NCBI GenBank assembly: GCA_002455335.1
Contig: DKKP01000059.1
Location: forward strand, 1 to 17,507
Direction of reading: 5' to 3'
Length of the DNA stretch: 17,507 bases
Source: Anaerolineales bacterium UBA6663
GTDB taxonomy: Bacteria; Chloroflexota; Anaerolineae; Anaerolineales; UBA6663
In this document: positions 8,866 to 15,920 of the stretch, piece by piece
Numbering within the stretch: position 1 is the stretch's first letter
Layout of the letters: each line of letters opens with the position of its first letter
Made by a program: the position numbers and the translations under genes
The notes under the pieces: generated by a model
What the model saw: only the letters and a program-made list of their open reading frames with translations
What the model was told of the DNA's origin: nothing
Database searches by the model: none

Positions 8866-8896
8866 CTCTGACCTCCAAGCACCTGAGTGGTCAGAG
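8866..8896. repeat. 8-bp perfect inverted repeat, 15-base loop
   Basis: CTCTGACC at 8866-8873 is the exact reverse complement of GGTCAGAG at 8889-8896. It could be an operator for a dimeric regulator or an RNA hairpin in the leader of the small plus-strand frame. There is no U-run on either side, so a terminator is unlikely. Confidence 0.5.
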
Positions 8897-8934
8897 ACTC
8901 GCGGGAGGGCGAGAGGGCTAACCATACCGTAAGC

Positions 8935-9051
8935 ATGCGTCTTCTTCGAGTCGGTCTGATGCCGGTGCTGGCTGCGATGTTGAGCGCGTTGCTGGGCACG
9001 GCATTGGGCATCCTGACCGCCATCGTGGTGCTGGGCTGGCCGATCAACTGA
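8935..9051 (+). CDS. Possible 38-residue single-span membrane peptide
   Basis: The only plus-strand frame I consider possibly real. It begins MRLLRVGLMPVL and ends VVLGWPIN before TGA at 9049-9051. It has a basic N-terminus and one hydrophobic helix of about 30 residues containing small-residue spacings (SALLGTALG) suited to helix packing. About four fifths of its codons end in G or C, as in the surrounding genes. Against it: there is no good Shine-Dalgarno sequence (AGGG lies 18 bases upstream) and it is short. A GTG at 8887 in the same frame would extend it by 16 residues. It sits alone, in opposite orientation to everything else. Function unknown. Confidence 0.35.
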   Translation: MRLLRVGLMPVLAAMLSALLGTALGILTAIVVLGWPIN

Positions 9052-9089
9052 CAGGGCCGCAGTTGACTTCCCTAAAATGGCCGCCGCCC

Positions 9090-9107
9090 GCCAACGAAAA
9101 CGCTGGC
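9090..9107 (-). terminator. Weak hairpin after the GH36 gene
   Basis: On the minus strand GCCAGCG-TTTT-CGTTGGC forms a 7-bp stem with one G-U pair and a four-base loop, 10 bases after the GH36 stop codon. A short T-run (CATTTTA, about 9071-9077) follows only after a dozen GC-rich bases, so this is at best a weak or Rho-assisted terminator. Confidence 0.35.
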
Positions 9108-9117
9108 TTGAGCCCAA

Positions 9118-11526
9118 CTACCAGCTTACGCGGACTTCCGCCTCCTGGTCGCACACGATCGGGATGCGGACAAGATCCGGGCCAAGCACCTGAGGCGTAA
9201 CAGCGTGGTCGTTGATGACCACGTGCGCGGTCGTCGTGGGCAACGCGAGCGTGATCGCCCCGGCGGCCCGGCGGCCCAGGCTCAAGCGAAGCGTCACCCC
9301 GGTTGCGCCGGCTTCCCATTCCACGACTTCGACGCCCTGTGAGAAGTGCAGGTCGCTCGCGACCCATTGTGGCGCGTCGGTGACCGGCCGGATCGCAAGC
9401 AGGTGCCCACCATGCGCCGCGATCCGATCGAAGCCGAGTAACTGCCCAGGAGCCAGACGGCGAACCTCACGCTCCCACAGGTCCGCGACCCAATACGCAC
9501 CCCGCGGCAGGCCAAGCGCCTCGAGGTCCACGATCCGGCCTTGGGCCGAGCCCTCCCAGTTGAACACGCCGAGCAGCCACCACGACCCGATCGGGCCGCT
9601 GAGCGGCACAGTGACGATCTCGGGCATTGTGCTCTCGAGCCAGCCGTGCACGCGGGGGCGGACGTTGAGCACCGGCAGAAGCGTCGTGATATAGCGCCGC
9701 CGCTCGGGGCTGAGACGGGTCATGTCGTCGCTGACCAGGAACATCCCGCCAGAGAGGGCGATCACGCTGGCCAGGCTGCGCACCTCGGCTTCTGTGAGAC
9801 GGGTGTCGTGTTCGCGCACAAGGAGACAGTCGGGGTCGTTGAGCCACCAGCGGCGATGCAAAGCGGCGCGATTGAGCGTGTTTTGGATCGCATTGCGCGC
9901 GCTGGCCAACGCCATCTCGGGCCGAAAGAACTCGGCCCCCACCCTGCCAAAAAGCTGCGGGTGCCAGTCGGGCGCGACATCCGTGCTGATGCGCATGCCG
10001 TCGACGATGCCGATCGCCGGCCCAAGCGGGCAGCCACACCCGAGTAAGAAGACATCATCGCCGGCGACCGCCCGGATCTCTTCGAGCGCGCGGCGAAAGG
10101 CCTGCGCCCGGGTCAGCGTCGGGTCGTAGCGGCGGCCGGGTAACGCGCCGGCAAAGAGGAAGTCGAGCTTCAGGTACGGGAAGCCCCACTCGCGCACCGC
10201 CGTGTCGATCAGGCGGCGAGTGTGCTCACGGACGCCCGGGTGCGTCACATCCAGAGCGTAGCACCAGCGCGCCCAGGCCAGCCCGGCGCTCACCCATTTG
10301 CCGCGATCGTCTTTCAGGAACCAATCGGGCCGCTGACGAACCAACGCCGCGTCGGAGCGCGCGATGAACGGCGCCAGCCACAGGCCCGGCGTGTGGCCAT
10401 CTGCCCGGATCGCATCCGAGAGCCACGGCAGGCCGTGCGGAAAACTATCCTTGGTCGCAAACCAATCGCCGACTTGAGCCTGGAACCCATCATCGAGCTG
10501 AACGAAGTTGAGCGGCAGTTCATCGCGCAGCGCATGCAGCGCCTGGAGGTTGCTTACGATGTGCCGCTCGGTGACGTTGTGAAAATACTGATACCACGAG
10601 CACCAGCCGACTGGCGTGAAGTCGGGCACCCGGGCCCGGCTTTCGCGTGCAGCTGTCTCGACATAGGGGCCCAGTGGGTCGGGGTCCGTCGGATGGATGA
10701 ACCCCAGATAGGCCCAATCGGTCCAGCGCGCCTCGCCGGGGCCAAGGGGAACGTCGTCGCCGTGCGCGCTCAAGCGGATGTATGGCCCACGCGGGTCGAC
10801 CAGGGCTGCCTCGACATGGCCGAAGTGCTCGCGCTGCGAGAGAAAGCCGAGCACCAACCCCTGGTCATGCGCGAGGTCGCCGATCACGCCGAACAGGTCG
10901 CTTGTGAATTGCCCGATTCCTTCGACGACGGGGCTGAGCAAGTTGCGCATCTTCGGGCCGTCGAAATACCCGATGCGGGTGGCCGGCTCCGACATCGCGC
11001 CGCGCAGCCCACCACTGAAACTCCACGACTGATAGCCATTCGTGAAGAAGGCCAGGCGCCCGGCTTCGGGGTGAAGCGTCAGGTGCGAGGCGAGGGTCTG
11101 GCCTGTGAACCGCCGTGCGGCGTCACCGGCGCGGCCAAAGCGCGTGCCGATCACGGCCAGGTCGAGGTCGCGCCAGATCCAAATCTGGCCGCTGCGGTTG
11201 GTCAGCCGTGCGCGCCAAAGGAGGTGCGGTGCGTCGGCCGGCAGAAGGAACTCGACGTCAAGCGCGAGCGCGCCATCGGCCAGAATCACCCTGGCCGCCA
11301 CGCCCGGCCCGGCCGGCAGCCTGTCGGGCGATAGCGCAACAACCTCGGCGGCGCTCGCGGGGTCCTGTCCCTCCCATTTGTAAGTCGAGTCGTCGGGGCG
11401 TCGTGCCTGGACCGTCAGGTTTGCGCCAAGCACCGACGGCCAGGCCGCGTCGACCGGACGCAAACTCCAGCGAAACGTCTCGGGATCAAAAGAGAACTCA
11501 AGCCGTGTGTTCGTCAGGACAAGCAC
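9118..11526 (-). CDS. GH36 family alpha-galactosidase
   Basis: 802 residues, cytoplasmic (no signal peptide). Glycoside hydrolase family 36 (clan GH-D) enzymes release terminal alpha-galactose from melibiose, raffinose-type sugars or galactolipids with retention. An N-terminal beta-sandwich (about 1-300) precedes the (beta/alpha)8 barrel. The barrel shows GWCSWYQYF (307-315), QLDDGF (343-348), GLWLAPF (381-387), YLKLDFL with nucleophile D455, LLGCGCP (494-500), and RISTDVAPDW with acid/base D516. A C-terminal beta domain runs from about 630. It is longer than the roughly 550-residue Thermotoga GalA type. GTG start with no Shine-Dalgarno, but a TATAAT six bases upstream: possibly leaderless. 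Nineteen bases separate it from the lipoprotein gene. No sugar transporter or regulator is nearby, so the natural substrate is open; a few family members have other activities. Confidence 0.93.
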   Translation of the reverse strand: MLVLTNTRLEFSFDPETFRWSLRPVDAAWPSVLGANLTVQARRPDDSTYKWEGQDPASAAEVVALSPDRLPAGPGVAARVILADGALALDVEFLLPADAPHLLWRARLTNRSGQIWIWRDLDLAVIGTRFGRAGDAARRFTGQTLASHLTLHPEAGRLAFFTNGYQSWSFSGGLRGAMSEPATRIGYFDGPKMRNLLSPVVEGIGQFTSDLFGVIGDLAHDQGLVLGFLSQREHFGHVEAALVDPRGPYIRLSAHGDDVPLGPGEARWTDWAYLGFIHPTDPDPLGPYVETAARESRARVPDFTPVGWCSWYQYFHNVTERHIVSNLQALHALRDELPLNFVQLDDGFQAQVGDWFATKDSFPHGLPWLSDAIRADGHTPGLWLAPFIARSDAALVRQRPDWFLKDDRGKWVSAGLAWARWCYALDVTHPGVREHTRRLIDTAVREWGFPYLKLDFLFAGALPGRRYDPTLTRAQAFRRALEEIRAVAGDDVFLLGCGCPLGPAIGIVDGMRISTDVAPDWHPQLFGRVGAEFFRPEMALASARNAIQNTLNRAALHRRWWLNDPDCLLVREHDTRLTEAEVRSLASVIALSGGMFLVSDDMTRLSPERRRYITTLLPVLNVRPRVHGWLESTMPEIVTVPLSGPIGSWWLLGVFNWEGSAQGRIVDLEALGLPRGAYWVADLWEREVRRLAPGQLLGFDRIAAHGGHLLAIRPVTDAPQWVASDLHFSQGVEVVEWEAGATGVTLRLSLGRRAAGAITLALPTTTAHVVINDHAVTPQVLGPDLVRIPIVCDQEAEVRVSW

Positions 11527-11532
11527 GAGCCG

Positions 11533-11538
11533 ATTATA
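11533..11538 (-). promoter_or_regulatory. TATAAT -10 box directly before the GH36 gene
   Basis: The minus strand reads TATAAT-CGGCTC-GTG: a perfect -10 box with its 3' end six bases from the GTG start, where transcription would begin at or next to the start codon. No convincing -35 hexamer was found. The box lies in the 19-base gap behind the lipoprotein stop codon, and the ten bases TATAATCGGC are shared with the spacer promoter at 8747-8738. Confidence 0.5.
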
Positions 11539-11545
11539 CGGCGCG

Positions 11546-12559
11546 TCAGCGGACGACCTCGCCGGTTTGCAGGTTCAGGCGCCAGCGGACCCCGTCCTTG
11601 TCGCGCAGAACAGCGGTCTCGGTGTCGCGCCAGGAGACGACCGTAAACCCTCGGCCTTCGTCCTGAAGCGCCCAGGCGATCTTGGGCTCGGTCAGCGTGA
11701 CGCGCCAGATCGTCGACTTCGCTGTCTGCCAGTTGAACCGATCATCGAAAGACGAGAACAAGAACTCCGATCCGTCGCGCGACCAGACGATCCCGCCGGC
11801 TGTGCGATCGGGACCCTCGAACGTGTACGGGATGTCGGTCAGCGTTTGCAAACTGAGATCCATCAGCCGCACCCGATCGAGCTCGACGATCACCATCGTT
11901 CGCGCGTTCGGGGTCAACGAGAAGACGCCGCTCAGGTCGACCGGGCCGACGCGGTCGACGAGCCCGGTGCGCAGATCGAGGCGCTGCGGGTTCGACCATT
12001 GCCCGAACGGGGCGCCGTCGGCGATCGAGCGATCGGCAAAGTACAGGTGCGTGAATGACCAGCCTAGCACCGTTGTGGTTGGCGTCAGCGGACCGGCGTC
12101 AAGCCAGCGCGCCACAGGCACCCAGGCAAGCGTGCCGTCGGCGCGTGTCACCCTGAAGCGCTCGAAAAGAAAGGGCTGTTCCTGATCGTTGAGCAACACC
12201 TGCGAGTGTTCGACGCGCGCCGACCACTGGAAGTTTGGCGAGACCTGGCGGTCGACCACCTCGAAGAAGAGCGAATCTGCGTTGGGCGTCGCCGCCGGCA
12301 GATCGGTTGGGGTCGGCGTGATCGTCGGCGTGACGGTCGGTGTCGCGGTGCGGGTCGCCGTCGGGCGCAGCGTTCCGGTGGGCGTCGGCGTCGACGTGAG
12401 CGTCGCCGTCGGTGTCACGGGTGTGGCCGAAGGTGTCGGGATCGGCGTGGGCGGCGGCACAAGGCAGCCACTCACGGCGCCGGCCAACGCCAGGGCCAAC
12501 ATGGCCGACCGTCGCGACAGCGATCCAAAGCGTCGAGGCTTCCGCATCGTCACGCTCAC
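11546..12559 (-). CDS. Thr/Pro-rich lipoprotein with beta-propeller-like domain
   Basis: 337 residues. N-terminal signal with basic region, hydrophobic core ALALAGA and lipobox V29-S-G-C32, so Cys32 should be lipidated. The segment S16-RRSAML before the core also resembles a twin-arginine motif. Residues 34-87 are a Thr/Pro stalk (TPTPTGTLRPTATRT type), followed by a beta-rich body with TolB/propeller-like phrases such as 'GGIVWSRDGSEFLFSSF' (about 255-272) and 'LTPNARTMVIVELDRVRLMDL'. Repeats of the propeller are too weak to count. GTG start overlapping the upstream TGA (GTGA), with GGAGG seven bases before it. An ATG four codons later is possible but lacks that spacing. Co-transcribed with the LysM/M23 genes. 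Role unknown; an extracytoplasmic ligand or protein-binding lipoprotein is likely. Confidence 0.85.
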   Translation of the reverse strand: MSVTMRKPRRFGSLSRRSAMLALALAGAVSGCLVPPPTPIPTPSATPVTPTATLTSTPTPTGTLRPTATRTATPTVTPTITPTPTDLPAATPNADSLFFEVVDRQVSPNFQWSARVEHSQVLLNDQEQPFLFERFRVTRADGTLAWVPVARWLDAGPLTPTTTVLGWSFTHLYFADRSIADGAPFGQWSNPQRLDLRTGLVDRVGPVDLSGVFSLTPNARTMVIVELDRVRLMDLSLQTLTDIPYTFEGPDRTAGGIVWSRDGSEFLFSSFDDRFNWQTAKSTIWRVTLTEPKIAWALQDEGRGFTVVSWRDTETAVLRDKDGVRWRLNLQTGEVVR

Positions 12560-14127
12560 TTTTCATCCTCCGCCACCCAGTAGATTCGATTCTGCGTGGT
12601 CGAGACCGTGCTGGCCTCGACCCAGGCCCCCAACCGGACGAGCCGACCTGAATAGGGCAAAGCGCCATGTTGGGCCACCCACCCACCCAGATCGAACGGC
12701 ACGACGCCATCCGCCGCGAGCCATTCGCCATTGTAGCGGCGGCCCATATGCACATGGGTGCCTGTCGCGCTGCCGCCCTCACACGAAGGATACCCGAGCG
12801 GGTCACCGGCGCTGACGCGTGTGCCGGCCGGGATGATGCCGTCCTTGGCCAGGTGAAGGTACATCACCACCCAGCCGGTTTGTTCATTGCCGTCGCCGTC
12901 GAGGTCAAGCATGACGATGTTTTCGCCCGAGCGCGCGATCACGCCATCGGCCACGGCCACGGCCGGGTCGTCGGTGCTGCCGCAGCCTGAGACGCCGGCC
13001 GGGGCGAAGTCGATGGCGCCCCACGGAAGCAATCGGCCCCAGATCGGGTGCGGCCCACCGGTCAGGGTCCATACGCGATTGACGGCGAACGGCAACTGCA
13101 TGGGCGGTTGCGTCAACCCGGCGGTCAGAGTCGGCTGCGCGTCTTCCCATGGGTCACCAAACAAGGCGCGATAGGTGGCGCCATAGCCGCGCGGCCCGGC
13201 CGCCAACTCGAAGGCTTCGCGGTCATCGAGCAGGGCGAAGATCGATTGCAGGCCGACCGTGGCGGCGTTCTGATACATATCAATTCGCGAGGTGTAATCG
13301 CCGGCGAGCATGAACGTGGTCAACGTCCCATCGCGCCAGCCGTAATAGCCGGCGCTCATCCGCTCGGCAAGCCACAGGGTCTGCAGATACCACGTATCGG
13401 GCGCCTCGGCCGGCAGCCAACCGTAAGGCTGATCGTCGGCGATGACCTGAGTGACAGCGCCTGTGCGCCACTCGGCAAGCGCAAGGAAGACAGTCGGGTT
13501 GATCGAATACTGCTGCGCGACGTAAGCCAGCGTCTGGGCTGCGGTGCGCTGTTGCCCACCCGCAAAGGCGCTCAAGTTCTTGAACGTCCCAGAGGTCGAC
13601 GCGAGGAAACCTTCGACGTCGAAGCCCAGCGCACCCGGGCCGTAGACAAACGCGCTATCGGGCACCATCTGATACGTCGGGCCGGTGAGCGGGAAGTAAT
13701 ATGACGGGATCTCGATCGTCAGGCCAGGGGTGAGGATGCCTGTCGCCGCGAGTTGCGGATTGGCCGCCAGGATCTCGTCGGCCGAGGTGTTGAAGTGCAC
13801 GGCCAGCACCGGGACCGTGTCGCCGCTCTGGATCACGTAGGGAAGGTGCTCGCCGGGGCCGAAGGGGCCGCGACGGGGCAGCGGCGTGGTATTGGGGTCG
13901 ATCACCTCGACCGACTCGACGCCGGGCGCCAGCGTTGCGGTCGGGCCAAGCGCAAGCCCAAGGCCAAGCCGACCGGCGGCCGGCGAGGCAAGCCAGCTTC
14001 CGACCGCAACGATGGCGAGCACCACGGTAAACACTGTGGCGAGCACCATACCGAACGAGCCGCGCGGCCGGGAGCGCGGCACGTACCGCCGAAAGCTATC
14101 CCGGGCTGCTTTGCGATTGAACCGCAT
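12556..14127 (-). CDS. Membrane-anchored LysM / lysozyme-like / M23 protein (paralogue A)
   Basis: 523 residues. Basic N-terminus and membrane anchor (about 25-47), short linker, LysM peptidoglycan-binding domain (96-141, YVIQSGDTVPVLAVHF...LTIEIP), then a helical middle domain (about 197-325) with SINPTVFLALAEW (E219) and GYYGW, then a divergent M23 domain (350-480). M23 features: GGPH (H360), W369-GAID373, Y-L-H425, HVH (H458, H460), conserved Cys382 and Cys449, and a calcium-loop-like D408-L-D-G-D-G-N-E415. The His expected four residues before D373 is Trp. Unlike paralogues B and C it lacks the C-terminal CxC motif. The protein should sit outside the membrane and act on or bind peptidoglycan. 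The ATG has GAGG directly adjacent, which is poor spacing. The next gene overlaps by GTGA. Confidence 0.9.
   Translation of the reverse strand: MRFNRKAARDSFRRYVPRSRPRGSFGMVLATVFTVVLAIVAVGSWLASPAAGRLGLGLALGPTATLAPGVESVEVIDPNTTPLPRRGPFGPGEHLPYVIQSGDTVPVLAVHFNTSADEILAANPQLAATGILTPGLTIEIPSYYFPLTGPTYQMVPDSAFVYGPGALGFDVEGFLASTSGTFKNLSAFAGGQQRTAAQTLAYVAQQYSINPTVFLALAEWRTGAVTQVIADDQPYGWLPAEAPDTWYLQTLWLAERMSAGYYGWRDGTLTTFMLAGDYTSRIDMYQNAATVGLQSIFALLDDREAFELAAGPRGYGATYRALFGDPWEDAQPTLTAGLTQPPMQLPFAVNRVWTLTGGPHPIWGRLLPWGAIDFAPAGVSGCGSTDDPAVAVADGVIARSGENIVMLDLDGDGNEQTGWVVMYLHLAKDGIIPAGTRVSAGDPLGYPSCEGGSATGTHVHMGRRYNGEWLAADGVVPFDLGGWVAQHGALPYSGRLVRLGAWVEASTVSTTQNRIYWVAEDEK
12567..12571 (-). promoter_or_regulatory. 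Ribosome binding site GGAGG for the lipoprotein gene
   Basis: GGAGG lies inside the end of the preceding LysM/M23 gene, seven bases before the GTG at 12559. This is the best Shine-Dalgarno sequence I noted in the window, and it supports the GTG start over the ATG four codons later. Confidence 0.75.
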
Positions 14128-14218
14128 CCTCTTAAGTTTACCTTGCAGCGACAGAAGACCGTGCTGCGGGGGCGCTGGGGGCGCACGGGCGGTTTGTCAG
14201 CATAGATTCTCGGCCGCA

Positions 14219-14251
14219 GATTGCGCCGATTGCGCCGATTGCACCGATGCC
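14219..14251. repeat. Nine-base tandem repeat in the 128-base gap between paralogues B and A
   Basis: GATTGCGCC occurs twice perfectly and once with one change, followed by a partial copy (GATGCC). It lies just behind the stop codon of paralogue B. The remainder of the gap (14128-14218) shows no gene; a TAAACT eight bases before the ATG of paralogue A is a weak -10 candidate. This is the low-complexity intergenic kind of repeat and could be a slippage site. Confidence 0.7.
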
Positions 14252-14255
14252 GGGC

Positions 14256-15920
14256 TCAGGGCTCGCGACTGATGGCCGTGTACGGCGCAGAGCAGGTGCA
14301 GGCCGTGACGACGGCTTCGCCGCGTGTCAGCGCGCCTTGATACTCCGCATCGCCGATCGACACGACCCAACCGCTGAGGTTGAAGGGGATGATGCCGTTG
14401 ACGGGCATCCATTCGCCGTTGTACTTGCGCGCCAGATGAACGTGGGTTCCGGTCGACCGCCCACCCTCGCACGATGGATACCCGAGCGGGTCGCCAAGCT
14501 CGACAACGGTCCCGACCTTGACCATGCCCTTGGCGGCGATGTGGAAGTAGAAGACAGTCCAGCCCGTTGTCTCGCGCCCATCGCCGTCGAGGTCGAGCAC
14601 GACGGCGCTGTGGTCGGCGCGCACGATCACGCCACTGGCCGAGGCGACAACGGGCTCGAACGACTCGGTGCAGCCCGCGCCCGAGCTCGAGGGCGCGAAG
14701 TCGATGGCCGCCCACTGTCCACTGCTGATCCAGGCCGGATGCGGCCCGCCGGTGAACGACCAAACCCGGTTCGGCCTGAAGGGCAGCGCCAACGCCGGCT
14801 GCTGCAGATCCCCCGGGATCAGGTTACGCACCGCCCACGACTCTGGCGCGCCAAAAAGCCGCGTGTAGGTCGCCACAAGCCCATCCGGGCCGAGCGCCGA
14901 CTCCATCTGGGCCCGGTCCCCCATCTGGGCATACAGATACTGAAGCGCCGCGGTGCCCGCGTTGAGCCCGGGCGACAACCGCAGCGTGTCGCCATCCTTG
15001 AATGCCACCTCGGTCAATGCGCCCGAACGCCAGTTGTAGTAGCCGATCGAAAGCTGGTTCGAGACCCAGTTCAGTTGTGGCGCGAGGTTGTCCTTATAGG
15101 TGTGGGTGTAACCCATCGGCCGGGCCAATCCTTCAGCCGATGGAGCAGGCTGACTGACCCAGCCGCCGTGATATTCGAGGATCGTCAGCAACATGCGCGG
15201 GTTGATCGAGTGCTGCCGCGCGATACGCAATAGCAGGTCGCCGCCCTGGAGCGTTAAATCCTCGGTGTAGCCCCGATAGCGCGCCAGATAACCGCCGAAC
15301 TGGGTGGTGGTCGCCTGCGGATCGATGTCCGTGGCCGACGGGCCGAAGACCACCTCCGAATCCGGCAACACATGCGCGCTCGGGCCAAGCGTCGACGTCT
15401 CAAGCACAGCCGGGATCACCAGCAACTGACCCTCGGGCAGCGTCGTGCTTGCCGCAAAAGCATCGTTGGGTAGCTGGATGTCAGCCGGGTTGACGCCAAA
15501 GCGAGCGGCCACGGCCGTCAGTGTGTCGCCGGATTGTGTGACGTAATTGAGCGTGTCGCTGCTAGCGATCGCGGCCGCGCTGAGCGGCGTGGGTGTCGGC
15601 GGCGGCAGATACTGCATGATCGGGGGGGGCGGCTCGGGCGTCGACGTGCTGAACCCGCCCAGGATCGCCCAGGGGTCCTGAGTGGCGGCCGCCGGCTCGC
15701 CTGGGCCGAACCATTGCGCCACCGAAGCCCCGGCGCCTGTCGAAAGCCCATAGGCCACGATGCCGCAGGCCCCGAGCATGACGGCCACCAGGCCAAGCAG
15801 ACGGCCCCAGCCACCGCCGCCCTCGGGCTTGCGCTCGCGTCCGCCGGTGCGGCCGCGAGCATCACGCCGGCGCACGACCTGCGAATACTGCGGGACCCGC
15901 TCAGGGGCGCGAGATGGCAT
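14256..15920 (-). CDS. Membrane-anchored LysM / lysozyme-like / M23 protein (paralogue B)
   Basis: 554 residues. Very basic cytoplasmic tail (1-35), membrane anchor (about 40-60), Pro/Thr stalk (90-112), LysM (125-170, YVTQSGDTLTAVAARFGV...LLVIP), helical middle domain (about 225-357) with SINPRMLLTILEYHGGWV (E249) and GYYNW, then M23-like domain (380-515). Key residues: H394 (GGPH), W403 where the first zinc His is expected, D407, H460, H493 and H495 (HVH), Cys417 and Cys484, and calcium-loop-like D443-x-D445-x-D447-G. A short C-terminal domain ends in CTC (C541, C543). Its ATG lies inside the end of paralogue C (20-base overlap) with only a weak GAGA in front. Likely a cell-wall hydrolase or wall-binding scaffold; whether the M23 domain is active is uncertain. 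Confidence 0.9.
   Translation of the reverse strand: MPSRAPERVPQYSQVVRRRDARGRTGGRERKPEGGGGWGRLLGLVAVMLGACGIVAYGLSTGAGASVAQWFGPGEPAAATQDPWAILGGFSTSTPEPPPPIMQYLPPPTPTPLSAAAIASSDTLNYVTQSGDTLTAVAARFGVNPADIQLPNDAFAASTTLPEGQLLVIPAVLETSTLGPSAHVLPDSEVVFGPSATDIDPQATTTQFGGYLARYRGYTEDLTLQGGDLLLRIARQHSINPRMLLTILEYHGGWVSQPAPSAEGLARPMGYTHTYKDNLAPQLNWVSNQLSIGYYNWRSGALTEVAFKDGDTLRLSPGLNAGTAALQYLYAQMGDRAQMESALGPDGLVATYTRLFGAPESWAVRNLIPGDLQQPALALPFRPNRVWSFTGGPHPAWISSGQWAAIDFAPSSSGAGCTESFEPVVASASGVIVRADHSAVVLDLDGDGRETTGWTVFYFHIAAKGMVKVGTVVELGDPLGYPSCEGGRSTGTHVHLARKYNGEWMPVNGIIPFNLSGWVVSIGDAEYQGALTRGEAVVTACTCSAPYTAISREP

Larger units (their letters stand above)
8586..9117. other. 532-base intergenic region between two minus-strand transcription units
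   Basis: This is the only long spacer in the window. It separates the end of the GH36 gene from the start of the ABC/MoxR operon. It holds a TATAAT on the minus strand at 8742-8747, giving a leader of about 150 bases in which short GC-rich stems can be drawn (for instance CGGCC 8706-8710 with GGCCG 8717-8721). It also holds an 8-bp inverted repeat (8866-8896), a weak hairpin behind GH36 (9090-9107), and one possible short plus-strand gene (8935-9051). I found no tRNA, no known riboswitch core and no transposon remnant. Confidence 0.6.

Noticed and set aside
8799..9117. Minus-strand frames of 82 and 108 codons in the main spacer
   Set aside because: Mutually overlapping, with no domain, membrane segment or ribosome binding site; the antisense of the more protein-like 38-residue plus-strand frame.
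8625..9117. tRNA or known riboswitch in the spacer
   Set aside because: I looked for a GTTCGA-type T-loop with a matching acceptor stem and for known aptamer cores by eye and found none that fold properly.
10222..11334. 370-codon plus-strand frame opposite GH36
   Set aside because: The minus strand carries the full set of GH36 catalytic motifs in order; the plus frame has none and is a shadow.
14128..14255. Strong promoter before paralogue A
   Set aside because: TAAACT is only a partial -10 match and no -35 hexamer lies at proper distance, so I left it as a remark in the repeat entry.
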